Of a stretch of 64,000 nt of DNA, positions 1 through 10,298 are shown piece after piece. The stretch is from Fulvia fulva. Its lineage: Eukaryota; Ascomycota; Dothideomycetes; Mycosphaerellales; Mycosphaerellaceae. Position 1 is the stretch's first letter. The number at the start of each line of letters is the position of its first letter. The position numbers and the translations under genes are program-made. The notes under the pieces are model-generated. The model was not told where the DNA came from and searched no databases. It was given only the letters and a program-made list of their open reading frames with translations. The stretch lies in assembly GCF_020509005.1 (NCBI RefSeq), contig NC_063012.1, positions 7,688,001 through 7,752,000 on the forward strand, written 5' to 3'.

Positions 1-642
1 TATCGAGAGACAAACGAGATCATATCTCGAGGTTGAAGATGAGACAGCGCATTTTCGATGAATTGGAGGGTATAGGCATGCCAAATAGTAAATAAATGAC
101 AACATATACCAGCGCAAAGGTCCCATGTCGATTCATTCTCTGATTTCGCGATCAAGGCGTGTCTTGTGCAGGATACCCGACCTCTTGTGAAGTGATGTAG
201 GCAGCTATGGTTTTTCCCAACCTTCAACGCCCGACGGGCTCAGGAACGACTTGGAATATAGCGCCCGGACGACACACCGAGCTCACGAAGAGCTCCAGAT
301 GCGCGCCACATTCGCTCTGAGATCTGTCGACCGGATGTGCTCCATTGTGGTTTGTGAAGTTCCCATGGGTCGTCGAACTGTCGCAGCAATCAACCAACAG
401 TGCCCGAGAGCACGCCAGGATCGCTGGACACAGATCTGTGTTTGGAGGAAGGAAAGCAGAAGCTGGCAGCAAACTGAAAATTTTGATACTGAGCGAGAGC
501 ACGGGGCACTCGGCTGCTGCCGTGCCGAAGCGGAAGCGAGTCATGAGCAGTCGTGAACCTCGATTTCTCGAACTGACAATCTCTCTTTCCACCTCACGTT
601 TGCTGCACTCCAACCACACTTATCGCTAACCAGACCGGCAAA
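1..642. other. Upstream region of SNU66, no gene seen
   Basis: No coding segment with splice signals or recognisable domain was found here. A pyrimidine-rich stretch at about 565-600 lies just ahead of the SNU66 start and is typical of fungal 5' leaders. Short open frames on both strands have no family resemblance. Confidence 0.5.
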
Positions 643-2655
643 ATGGCGTCCGGAATGTCTGCTGAGCAGATTGAGCAGATGAACAAGGTCCGTGTGTCGC
701 TCGGCCTGCAACCACTGGAAGTGCCAGGACAAGGACCACAGTTCAAGGAAGACGATGATGGCAGCGACAGCGATCAGAGCGAGGACTTGAGCACACTGGA
801 GAAGCGCGCAGCAGCTGCAGGGAACAACTGGCAGCGACACGAAGCAGAGAGGAAGGAGAAGGAGGAGCGGCAGAAGCGCAAAGATGCCGCAAAGAAGGCC
901 CGTGATCTTGCGGCGCGCAACGAGAAGCTGCAGGGCAAAGGTCTCGGTGATGAGGATGCAGCCGAAGAAGTTGATACTCGTACGTGGCTGCTGCAGCAGA
1001 AGAAGAGGCAAAAGAAGATCGACAAAGCACGCAAACTGGAAGAGGAGCTGGCCGCACGGGAGCAACAAGCCGAGTATACGGCCAAGGATCTTGCTGGAGT
1101 GAAGGTCGGCCACGAAGCTGCAGAATTTGACGAACTTACTGGCGAGCAGATCCTCACGCTGAAAGACGCTGCAATCGGCGAGGAAAGCGAGGATGATGAG
1201 CTGGAGAACACCGATCTCAAAGCGAAGGAAAAGCTCGAAGAGAAGCTCAAGCTCTTGAAGAAGCGGCCTGACTACGATCCGACTGAGCAGGGAGAGCAGA
1301 AGAACCTCTTGTCGAAGTACGATGAGGAGATTGACGGCAAGAAGCAGAAACGATTCACACTGGATGGTCAAGGCACAGCAGCAGAAGCGTTGAAGAGGAA
1401 AGCTGCCAATGAGGGCGAGGTCAAAGGTAAGGGTGTCAAGATTAGTCTCGACATTCTCAAAGACGATGCGCCAACTTCAGACTATGTCGACCCCTCGACA
1501 ATCAAAGTGAAGAAGGCCAAGAAGAGCAAGAAAGAGAAGAAGACGCGACAGAAAGCTGCCGATGAAGACGATATCGTACCACTTGTCACACAGTCTGCGT
1601 CTGTTTCCAACGGAGATGCAATGGATCTTGACAATGAACAGGAAGTTGTCACTGCGAGCAAGAAGAGATCGTTTGAGTTCGACGACGATGAAGATCTACA
1701 GGCCAAGCTTGCAGAGCAGCGGCGGCAGGCTCTGAAGAAGCGCAAGAAGACGGATGCAGCAGAGCTTGCTCGGCAAATGCGAGAAGAAATGCCAGTCGAT
1801 GAACCAGAGCCGGAGGAAGAAGGATTGGTCATGGATGAGACTACCGAGTTTGTTGCTAATTTGAAGAAGCCTGACGAGGCTGATGAAGATGATATCCGGG
1901 CAAAACGAAGCAAATCAGCTCAGCCCGGTGCAGCAGGCTCTCCGGATGTGCAAGATGAGGACGACGATGGCGACACCAATATGGGGCAACAGTCTTATGC
2001 TGACGCAGAAGAGGAAGAAGAGCGACAAGTGCGTATAAAGCGTGAGGCTTCGAACGCTGCCGAGATTTCTGCGACCGGTCTGGAAGATGAGGAGAGTCTA
2101 GTTGGCTCCGGAATTGGTGCATCACTAAACATGCTTCGCAAGCGTGGTCTCATCGACAGTCCAGCGGCCGAAGGCTCAGTGGAGAGAGAACGTCAACGCA
2201 TGAAGTTCCTAGCAGATAAGCAACAGCTGGTCGAGGAGTATGATCAAAGAGCCAAGGACCAGCGTGAAGCCGATCGCCGCAGTGGCCGATTCGACAAGAT
2301 GACTAACCGTGAGCGCGATGCCTTGGCTCGCCAACAAAACGAGCAGAGAGAGCAATACATATCACGATTGCTAGCCGAGAAGTTCAACAAGGAGTATAAG
2401 CCGGATGTCAAGCTGAGGTATAACGATGAGCACGGTCGCGAGATGAATCAGAAGGAAGCTTTCAAGCATCTCAGTCATATGTTTCACGGCAAGGGCTCAG
2501 GCAAGGGCAAGACCGAGAAGCGTCTCAAGAAGATCGAAGACGAGAAGAAGAGCGCGGCCCGAGGAATGCTCAATGTCGGCGAGGAGGGCGGATTCTCGAA
2601 CGTCCAAGGTAGAGAAGGAAAGCGGCAGAAGACGGCAGGTGTTCGTCTCCAATAA
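643..2655 (+). CDS. SNU66: SART-1 / Snu66 family U4/U6.U5 tri-snRNP protein
   Basis: Single-exon gene of 670 residues. The N-terminus (residues 6-26) contains EQMNKVRVSLGLQPLE, matching the Hub1-binding HIND-type element of Snu66/SART1 proteins. The body is highly charged, with Lys/Glu/Arg-rich helices and acidic patches. The C-terminal third carries the family signature: a LNMLRKRGLI block near residue 490, then the Asn-Lys-Glu-rich region with a FKHLSHMFHGKGSGKGK segment near residue 620. By family knowledge it is a nuclear component of the U4/U6.U5 tri-snRNP needed for spliceosome activation. The start at 643 is the first in-frame ATG in a good context (gcaaaATGg) and gives the conserved N-terminus. 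Length and both ends look complete. The family assignment is confident; the Hub1-binding role is inferred from the motif. Confidence 0.93.
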   Translation: MASGMSAEQIEQMNKVRVSLGLQPLEVPGQGPQFKEDDDGSDSDQSEDLSTLEKRAAAAGNNWQRHEAERKEKEERQKRKDAAKKARDLAARNEKLQGKGLGDEDAAEEVDTRTWLLQQKKRQKKIDKARKLEEELAAREQQAEYTAKDLAGVKVGHEAAEFDELTGEQILTLKDAAIGEESEDDELENTDLKAKEKLEEKLKLLKKRPDYDPTEQGEQKNLLSKYDEEIDGKKQKRFTLDGQGTAAEALKRKAANEGEVKGKGVKISLDILKDDAPTSDYVDPSTIKVKKAKKSKKEKKTRQKAADEDDIVPLVTQSASVSNGDAMDLDNEQEVVTASKKRSFEFDDDEDLQAKLAEQRRQALKKRKKTDAAELARQMREEMPVDEPEPEEEGLVMDETTEFVANLKKPDEADEDDIRAKRSKSAQPGAAGSPDVQDEDDDGDTNMGQQSYADAEEEEERQVRIKREASNAAEISATGLEDEESLVGSGIGASLNMLRKRGLIDSPAAEGSVERERQRMKFLADKQQLVEEYDQRAKDQREADRRSGRFDKMTNRERDALARQQNEQREQYISRLLAEKFNKEYKPDVKLRYNDEHGREMNQKEAFKHLSHMFHGKGSGKGKTEKRLKKIEDEKKSAARGMLNVGEEGGFSNVQGREGKRQKTAGVRLQ

Positions 2656-3632
2656 GAGCCGACGAGCATATCCAAGGTTAGTACGAACTTGATGCTTGAC
2701 AAAGCAATGGATATTCATCATCTTCTAGACCCACGCCCAGCCCCAAGGGGGCACCGCCACTCGAGGTGAGTCCCATTTCGTTCTTCGCTGTTATCATTGT
2801 GCTGCAGAGGTCCTACGCTTTGTTATTGAGGTTTGGGCGTTTGGCCGTCTGACACTCATTGGTCTGCGATGATGCTCAAGACGAAACGTTCTTGATTATC
2901 TCACTGTCAGACTTAGCCAGGTAGGTCTGAGGCGTGAAGCGCCGGTAGGCCATAGCCTGAGATCACCATATGTAGGCGTGAAGATGTGCGCGTCAAGTCG
3001 CAGGCGTTGTGATCAAACTCGAGCAAAGGGTAACGATCTGCCATGGCATCGTCGAGATGCTGTAGCATCTCTGCGGCGAGGGAGTCAGGAATCTCTTCGA
3101 TGTCAGTCCATCCCGCTGCGCTACTCGCCCACGGAGGTTGCGATGGTGCAAGCAGCATCAATGGCATGCAGCAGATTGCAGCACAACCACGAACGTTTCG
3201 GCAGTCTCTGCGAAGGTGGTGGGACGAGGCAGGTACATAGTATCAGCATCAGGACAGCCCTGTCAGAACTGTTCATCCTGCTCTTGATCACCGCAGCTAG
3301 CAATGACACGTGCCTTATGACACAAACAATAGACAATACCAATTGGTTGATGTTCCTCACGTCAAGACGCGTCGGTTTCCTTTATGTGGTCCGTGCGCTC
3401 GTTGCACAAAGCTCACTTCCATCTCGCGACTTTGGACCTTGTCCTCTCCACACATATCCACGACACAACATCAGGGCAGAAACTTCAAGAACACTTCCCA
3501 ACTGTCCGTTACCATCGTCTCATACTCCAACATAAGAAGTCTGATCTCTGCGATCGAGTTTGGGTAAAATCACTTTTCCGTGGAGCCAGGGCTTTGAGCA
3601 AACGGTACCTCAACACATCACAACGTACCATC
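2656..3632. other. Intergenic region between SNU66 and EAF3
   Basis: About 1 kb with no supported gene. Open frames on both strands lack codon structure or domain resemblance. The last 200 bases are A/C-rich and probably hold the EAF3 promoter and leader. Confidence 0.45.
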
Positions 3633-5267
3633 ATGGCACCAACAGCTGCTGGACAGCCCATGTACAACAAAGATGAGAAAGTGTTGTGTTTCCACGGTGT
3701 GTATGGCTGGCGGGTCGTTCTGGTCAAGCAGAATTTTCTAATCATGCCTGGCAGGCGAGCTGCTGTACGAAGCCAAAGTGCTGGACTACAAGCTGAAAGA
3801 CAATGCGGAAGGAAAGAAAGATGTTATCTACCTCTACCGCGTCCATTACAAGGGCTGGAAGAACACGTGAGTCTCAGTCTACATTGCGACTGCCTTCCAC
3901 GGCCTCTCTTTCTGGTCTTGCGCGAGTCTTGCCTACCTGTCCAGAAATGTACTCTGACGGCGATCGCCGCCGCTTGCTGCCTCATCGACTTTCTCGATGA
4001 TGCTCATCTGCATGATCCGACTCTGTATCAATTATGGCTCGACGCACCGCGGGAAAGGCTGCGGCATACGTACGACCACCAAACTTGAGCAAGACAGCTG
4101 ACGCTCATCAGGTGGGACGACTGGGTGCCCCAAGAACGTGTTCGCAAGCTCACAGACGAGAACAAGGAACTCGCACAGAACCTCAAGAAGGACATGGATG
4201 CTCAGCGCAGAGCAGCCTCTGGCAAGCCTCCTTCGACATCCACCACCAAGAAGCGTCCTTTTGGCTCCGATCTGACAGGTGGCTCTTCGGCCCGTGGCAG
4301 CGAGGACAGGAGCTCTGTCGCGCCAATGCCACCGCGAGGAACGAAGCGAGGACGCGACATCGAGGGCATCGACAAGGTGAGTCTCTCCAGCTATTCGCCG
4401 TGTACCGCCCTGGTCTAGCATGCTTTCGAGGTTCGGCGCTGTCAGACTTGGCGCAGACCAACTGCAAAAGCCGCTGCGAGTCGTGCCCATTTTTGACCGT
4501 GGCGAGTGCATTGCGGTCACCGCATCTCGAAGCAGTGAGACATGACCTGCGCTGTCGTCTTGCAGTCTCCCAGGCTTCGATCTATGGCACTGGATGCGTT
4601 CTTCCGTCATGCGTCGACAACACTCAGGTCTCCATACTAACAACTTTACAGGAAGAAGAATTCGTGCGACGACCAGCCGTGCGATTATTCATCCCTGACA
4701 CTCTCAAGTCGATACTGGTCGACGACTGGGAGAAGGTCACCAAGGAGCAGAAACTCGTGCCTATGCCTTCGTCAACACCCATCACTCAGTTCTTGAACGA
4801 CTACTACGAAGCAGAGAGCATCCACAGAAGACCAGGTTCTGCCGACGCTGACATTCTCGAAGAGATCATCGCGGGCGTCAAGGAGTACTTCAACAAGGCA
4901 CTTGGGCGCATCCTTCTGTATCGGTTCGAGCGGCCACAGTTCTACGAGGTTCACAAGCAGGTTGAGTCTGGTCATGGCGAGCAGGCCGGTAAGACGTTAT
5001 GCGATATGTATGGCTGCGAGCATCTTCTGCGACTGTTTGGTAGGCTTTGGCAACTCTCCGATGTCATTTTCAAATGCTGATAAGATTATAGTCTCCATGC
5101 CAGATCTGATCGCGCATACCAACATGGACACTCAGTCCGTCAGTCGCCTTCGAGAAGAACTGTCCAAGATGACTCAGTGGTTAGCGAAGAGAGTGGAGAA
5201 ATACCTCTCCGCAGACTACGAGCACGCTGGGCAAGACTACCTTGACGGCGCGAAGACCGGCGCTTGA
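3633..5267 (+). CDS. EAF3: Eaf3/MRG15-type chromodomain-MRG protein
   Basis: Five-exon gene: 3633-3696, 3755-3866, 4112-4376, 4652-5039, 5092-5267; predicted 334 residues. The spliced N-terminus is a chromo barrel: VLCFHG, ELLYEAKVLDYK, YLYRVHYKGWKNT and WDDWVPQERVRKL form the aromatic cage strands that bind methylated H3K36 in the family. A basic Ser/Thr-rich linker follows. The C-terminal MRG domain starts at FVRRPAVRLFIPDTLKSILV and runs to the end, with ILLYRFERPQFYEV and PDLIAHTNMD. By family knowledge it is a subunit of the NuA4 acetyltransferase and Rpd3S deacetylase complexes in the nucleus. All junctions keep frame. Intron 3 (275 bp) is much longer than the others (52-245 bp) and has a tactaac branch site close to its acceptor. 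It ends convergently with the cysteine-rich gene downstream. Confidence 0.92.
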
Positions 5268-5500
5268 CGCAGTACCTCCAAGGAAAGGCGTTAGTATAGG
5301 TATTCCGAGACTTTCGAGATGCATAGGGGCGGCGACAAGAATCGGGCACTGCTTCACAGGATTGCGAGAGCGCGAAAGCGAATAGCAGCATCGGTGGAGT
5401 TCTGAGAATGTCGTTTTGATACAGTGACTTGCTATATTACATTTTTTGTCACCTTTGATTCCTCCTGCCCACTCCATGCATGCGCTATTCGCGTCGTCTG

Positions 5501-7452
5501 TCATGTATCGAGATATTTGAGGTATCTTGCGATATGACCGTCTTCTTTCAAGAACTCATGGTCCGCTCGCAAAGCCCTGTTTGCTGGGTCTTCTGGACGA
5601 TCCGCGAGACTACCCAACATCTCGCCCAATACACCCCGATAGTCGTTGTTGAGAGTGACTGCGCATGGTCGGCACAGCTTGAGACCGCAGCTTTCACCGC
5701 GATCAGTGGGCATACACCCAAACGTCGCTTTCGCTTGACTGACGCAGATATTGCATACTGGCGCTTGATCCGTATCTTGAGGTGGAAGCTTGCCGAGCCT
5801 GTGCTGATAGCAAGTGACAATCGCCAGCCTGCCTGAGGTGCAAGCGTAGCAAATCTTCGTCTTTCCGATTTCATGGACCTGCGTGTGGCCGCCCTTCATT
5901 TCGATAAAACCACTCCCGTCATGCCTATCGAAGACTTCTGGATGCATGATGCCAAAGCCGATCGCCGGCAGGTCAATCTCTGTGCAGTAGTCACAAGAGG
6001 AGTCTTGTCCGCTTTCGAGGTCGCAGTTGAAGGTGATTGGATGTGAGAAGCTGGTGTAGATCTTGTGTACGGTGCCCTTGGGCCGGGAGTCAACCAATTC
6101 CGTGACGTTATCTTGTAAGGTTTTGCTTTCCATGTGATCTGGTGCGGCACTCCCAGCTGGTGAAGCGCTTTCAGTAGTTGCATTGGCTGAGATAGTACAT
6201 GGAAGACCGCGCGTAGTGCATCCCTCGCAAGGACTACCAGGGCAACCAGCGGGATATGAGCATCGCCTGCCACCTCCAACACACTCGAGACAATCTTCGA
6301 GCTCTTTTTGTTTGCCGCCTCTCCGTTTCGGAAACGGATCAGCCTCCCAGTCTCTATCATAGCTGATTCTAGGTCTGATGAACTCTTTCACAGGACCGGC
6401 GATACACCTTTGACCGACCCTTTCACACTGCTCACACGATCCACCATGTTGTCGAGTGTACGTGTATGAGCAACTCATCCTGCGCCGCTTACACATCTCG
6501 CATGCTCGTTTTCGTACTGGTGGTATGATGGGCTCGCAGTCTAAATCATCCTCGAAGCACGTCTGGCATGGCCAGTGCCTTTCGTCGTGCAGGAGAGAGC
6601 ATGTGCCAGTAGTGATGCAAGCCCAACACCCGCGAGCGAAGGGCTTGGCAGTCAGATCAATGTCAGCTCCCACGCCGTTAGTCACATCCTGAATCGAGCC
6701 GGAGTGAGTGGCCACAAGTTTGCTTCTCCTTCGTAGCTTGTAGCCCGCCTTGTCGAATTGTTCCCGCACGGCAAGCTTATTGAGCAGATCCTTGAAGCCA
6801 GCTTTGCCAGTCTGGCTTGTGAATCTGAGAGGCACGACAAGCCTTGTTGCTGCCGAGGCTTCACTTGTGAGCTCGTCAGTGAGGTCTTCGCGGAATTCTT
6901 CATCCGAAGCTGCTCCAGCGAGGCCTCGATGAAGGCGCTGCTGTGTCGTTGCCCTCAATTTGGCCCGTTTCTGTCTTTCCTGTCGCTTCTCCTCCTCGGG
7001 GTCATAATCCCAGTCTCGTCGTTGTCGATCCAGGTAGTGGGAAATGTCCGCTTCTCCCCCCACTGCGATCTCAGCTCTCGCTTGGGAAGCTCGAACTCCC
7101 CGTCGGTGAACTCCTGCGTCGGCTCGACCTTATCCGTGCCGCTAGCTTCGTTCTCAACTGGCGTTGATGTCGATGGAGCGGTGTCACGTAGTGCCGCTTG
7201 AGCATGCTCGTCTTCGAGGGTTGAATCATGAGGTGATGATAGGGGCTGGTCCTCCGAATCTGTAATGGTATCACACATTTGTTGAAGGGTGGTCCAGTCA
7301 ACGTCGTCGTTGGCGACATCATCATTGTTGGTGATGACATTGTCGCCGAAGAAGTGCTGAACAAGCGACCTCGGGTCCTGGGCATTCCCGTCGACCTGTA
7401 TGGAAGATTCAGTGAGGACTGGAGTCTCTGGGAAGGGGGAGGTGGTAGTCAT
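5501..7452 (-). CDS. Cysteine-rich protein with three Zn2Cys6-like arrays (frame-split)
   Basis: Two overlapping frames on this strand appear to be one gene: 7452 to 6955 (N-terminal, acidic, 165 codons) and 7063 to 5501 (520 codons). They overlap at a run of six G (six C on the plus strand, about 7056-7061), where one base would bring them into one frame. The second part has three consecutive cysteine arrays: CWACITTGTC...CQTCFEDDLDC, then CEMCKRRRMSC...CEQCERVGQRC (exact CX2CX6C pairs), then CLECVGGGRRC...CEGCTTRGLPC. A fourth C-terminal cysteine cluster contains CYACTSG, CNICVSQ and CRPC. Only the middle array is basic like a DNA-binding Zn2Cys6 cluster. No fungal-specific regulatory domain is recognised. 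Function is unknown; zinc binding and a nuclear role are inferences. The split could be a sequencing error, a real null allele or an unseen intron. Confidence 0.7.
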
Positions 7453-8036
7453 GTTGAAGGATGGCGATACTCAATGCATGTCTTGCTGTTGAGACGATGT
7501 AGAGTGGGTGTAGACGCGGAAGCTCTGTCTTGTAAGCGCGGAATCTGGGCGAAAGCCTGAGGCATGCTCTGACATGTGAGGCTTCAAGTATGGCTGTGGC
7601 GTCACGCGAGCTTGTGGTCTGAATGTCCACCTGGGCAGTGAACAGTACCGCCAAGATGCCCATCCAGCTCTTACCTGATGTAAGGTCGCAATGGCACATA
7701 TCTTGTTGTCGCTGTAGCCATCGGCATCGAGGCCACTGGCTGACGACTGCTCGAACCTCATACAGTACACTTCATCAGTTCCGCGAGCGTGCTCGTGGCG
7801 TGCTAGTCTTGCCCGAAGCAGCAAATGTTTGAGTACGATTAGCAGACTGCCTGGAGGGCTTCGTACTGTACTTGACCCATGACTCCGAGTCTGTTCAACG
7901 GTCATCGCTCTTGCGCGTCCTTGCTAACAGGCACCGTTGGTCGAGGGCCAGTCACCGCTGCGATATCGGTATCGGTGAGGCACATCGTCTCCTCGACGAA
8001 GCGGAGTTGATCCAAAACCAACGTCTACCGCAGACA
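7453..8036. other. Intergenic, no gene seen
   Basis: Presumably the promoter of the cysteine-rich gene (leftward) and insertion context of the fold-back transposon (right). Open frames here have no recognisable domain. Confidence 0.45.
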
Positions 8037-8463
8037 TGAGCTACAGTCCTGGGCATAGTTTTTACAGCCCCTGTATTTACGCTAACCCCTTCCGGCTATC
8101 CATGTCCATCTCAGAAGGTGTTGCTACCTTCAATCTCATTATCCACACACTCACACACGCGCTATCTATCGCCACCATGCCGAAGGGACGCGTCTTTACC
8201 GAATTCGAGAAGGGCGAGATGTGGTCTCTTCACAAACACGCCTACTGGCCGCTGCAGCAGATTGCAGACGCCCTTCACACTAACAAAGGCTCTATCTCTT
8301 CAGTAATCTCACGGCTTAAAAGAGTGCCACCTTCCACACCGAAGAAGAGAGGCCCACCACCTGTAATCAACACCTCTAAGCGTCAGCCACTTGTCCATCG
8401 AGCCACCACTGATACTAAAAGCCGCCGCCTGCGATACGAACAGATTGCCGCGATAGAGGGCAT
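8037..8463 (+). repeat. Left arm of 427-bp inverted repeat
   Basis: Matches the reverse complement of 8693-9119 over its whole length by reading. The 142-residue translations of the two arms are identical and their lengths are equal. The match ends at gagggcat, after which the arms differ. Confidence 0.9.
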
Positions 8464-8691
8464 CTTTAGCGACGTCCGGACAGTAAGAGCTACGTTTAAG
8501 AAGGAGGGCTTCTCACGATATGTCGCAATACGTAAGCCGTTGTTGACTGAGAAACATAAGGAGGCACGGCTTCGATAGGCAAGGGCTTATATTAAATGGA
8601 CAGTAGAACAGTGCGCTCAGGTCCTTTAGACAGATGAAGCTTCATTCAGGTGTAGAATATTCGGACAGGTCTATGTGACACGTAGGGCAGA
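8177..8691 (+). pseudogene. Truncated Tc1/mariner transposase with two TGG-to-TAG stops
   Basis: The frame opens at the likely transposase start at 8177 (MPKGRVFTEFEKGEMW), with a helix-turn-helix (LQQIADALHTNKGSISSVISRL) and a second DNA-binding segment. It continues through FSRYVAIRKPLLTEKHKEARLR to a TAG at 8576-8578, where the family has Trp. A second TAG (about 8627-8629) sits just before TDEAS, the first catalytic Asp region, again where Trp is expected. The frame then runs through a YVTRRA segment and stops at the right arm. Both stops fit G-to-A change at TpG (CpA on the other strand), the RIP context. The DDE domain is absent beyond the first Asp. Confidence 0.8.
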
Positions 8692-8692
8692 T

Positions 8693-9119
8693 ATGCCCTC
8701 TATCGCGGCAATCTGTTCGTATCGCAGGCGGCGGCTTTTAGTATCAGTGGTGGCTCGATGGACAAGTGGCTGACGCTTAGAGGTGTTGATTACAGGTGGT
8801 GGGCCTCTCTTCTTCGGTGTGGAAGGTGGCACTCTTTTAAGCCGTGAGATTACTGAAGAGATAGAGCCTTTGTTAGTGTGAAGGGCGTCTGCAATCTGCT
8901 GCAGCGGCCAGTAGGCGTGTTTGTGAAGAGACCACATCTCGCCCTTCTCGAATTCGGTAAAGACGCGTCCCTTCGGCATGGTGGCGATAGATAGCGCGTG
9001 TGTGAGTGTGTGGATAATGAGATTGAAGGTAGCAACACCTTCTGAGATGGACATGGATAGCCGGAAGGGGTTAGCGTAAATACAGGGGCTGTAAAAACTA
9101 TGCCCAGGACTGTAGCTCA
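8693..9119 (-). repeat. Right arm of 427-bp inverted repeat
   Basis: Reverse-complement copy of the left arm. It carries the same transposase N-terminal coding segment without stops and ends in the same terminal sequence. Transcription across the element would give a long perfect hairpin RNA. Confidence 0.9.
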
Positions 9120-9323
9120 AGATAAGGTATGTCTATTGTCGACGTCCATGGGTAGAATGATCGTGCTGCAATGTCGCTTCCAATGTCGTTGTTAAGGAGT
9201 CGCCGGCACTTCGGCAAAACCTGCCTCGTGGTGAAAAGCTTTGCCTCGCAGCTCTTTCTTTCCATCATTGACCTTCGAAGCCACCATCTGCACTGATGCC
9301 TTCCGCAACACTCTCTCCAGCAC

Positions 9324-10298
9324 ATGGAGCTGTACCTCATTAGACATGGCGAAACGGTTGACAACGTAGCCGGACTGTACGCTGGCGTCAGAGACTCGGC
9401 ACTGACCATCCACGGTGTCGAGCAGGCTCGCCGGCTCGGTGAGCACTTCGCAAAGCATGAAGTACACTTCTCGCACATCTTCGCCTCGCCACTGTCCAGA
9501 GCACTGAAAACAGCTCAAGCTGTTCATGCCGCGCAGAAGTCCTCAGACAAGGGTCAGGATCAGCTCTCCATCGCCCAGGTCCCCGACCTCATCGAGCAAG
9601 ACTTTGGACACTACGAAGGCAAAAGCTTCCACGCACGAACAGAGGCAAGGAAGACGGGCAAGGAGTCTCATCGTGAGAAACACATATACGACCCAGATTT
9701 CGTCGATGTCGAGAGCAAGGAGTCTTTGAACAAGCGAGCCGATGCTTTCTTAGACCAGCATATGATACCATTGTTCGAGAAGAAGCCTGTATCGGGTCGA
9801 AGGATAGTGGCCATTGTGTCGCATGGCATATTGCTGTCACATCTATGGCGCAGGCTACTAGCTCGCTTTGCCTCGAAAAGTGTGACCGTGGCTCCAGAGG
9901 TCATCGCAGCCCGCGACAGCATTGTTCTGGAGCATCTCGGTGGCTGGTCGAACACGGGATACCTCGAGCTCGTTCTCAGCCAAACTGAAGCGGTCGTTGG
10001 CGTATCTGGTGATGAGTCTGAGTTATTGTCGACTTCTCGCACTGGCGACAATCAGGATCTCAAGACCAAGGTTGATGCAACGGCCACGACGCCGCCTCCT
10101 GTCCCGCCCGTCATCGATGAAAAGAAGACGACCTCAGTCCCAGGCAGTATGAAAGGCTGGACTACAATGATACGCGGCATTGACAGGAAAGAACATCTTA
10201 CAGGCTTAAAGAGGCAACGTGGCGGTATAGGCCGTTCGGCTCACGACGAAGGCCAGAAAAAGCTTGACGGCTTCTTCAAGCGGCAGCGTACAGGCTGA
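9324..10298 (+). CDS. Histidine phosphatase (PGAM family) with C-terminal PIP-box
   Basis: Single-exon gene, 324 residues. The N-terminal half is a histidine phosphatase domain: LIRHGET at residues 5-11 with the phospho-acceptor His8, the second catalytic His167 in IVAIVSHGILLS, and a FASPLSRALKTA segment. Residues 90-98 (IEQDFGHYE) fit the acid-containing loop of the family. The C-terminal 100 residues are polar linker. They end in QKKLDGFFKRQ (residues 311-321), an exact Qxx(L)xxFF PCNA-interacting motif followed by basic residues. The substrate is unknown; phosphoglycerate mutase activity is unlikely given the cofactor-independent context and length. The family call is seen directly; PCNA binding is inferred from the motif. 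The start is the first ATG, directly before the RHG strand. Confidence 0.88.
   Translation: MELYLIRHGETVDNVAGLYAGVRDSALTIHGVEQARRLGEHFAKHEVHFSHIFASPLSRALKTAQAVHAAQKSSDKGQDQLSIAQVPDLIEQDFGHYEGKSFHARTEARKTGKESHREKHIYDPDFVDVESKESLNKRADAFLDQHMIPLFEKKPVSGRRIVAIVSHGILLSHLWRRLLARFASKSVTVAPEVIAARDSIVLEHLGGWSNTGYLELVLSQTEAVVGVSGDESELLSTSRTGDNQDLKTKVDATATTPPPVPPVIDEKKTTSVPGSMKGWTTMIRGIDRKEHLTGLKRQRGGIGRSAHDEGQKKLDGFFKRQRTG

Larger units (their letters stand above)
8037..9119. mobile_element. Fold-back Tc1/mariner derivative
   Basis: A 1083-bp structure made of two inverted copies of the 5' end of one Tc1/mariner-type element (arms of 427 bp each) around a 229-bp spacer. Each arm runs from the terminal sequence (tgagctacagtcctgggcat) through about 140 bp of leader into the transposase helix-turn-helix region. 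The spacer continues the left copy's transposase to the start of the catalytic domain, where it is truncated against the right arm. No complete transposase remains, so the element cannot encode its own mobility. Flanks just outside the arms (...cagaca and agataag...) show no obvious target duplication. It probably arose by aberrant transposition or inverted duplication. Confidence 0.8.

Noticed and set aside
541..1371. Leu-rich antisense frame over SNU66
   Set aside because: Arises from the complement of Lys/Glu/Gln-rich coding sequence; the plus-strand frame is clearly the real gene.
2978..3535. 185-codon frame between SNU66 and EAF3
   Set aside because: No domain, no coherent codon pattern, overlaps other equally open frames.
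7471..7905. 144-codon antisense frame upstream of the cysteine-rich gene
   Set aside because: No domain and no splice support; probably promoter DNA.
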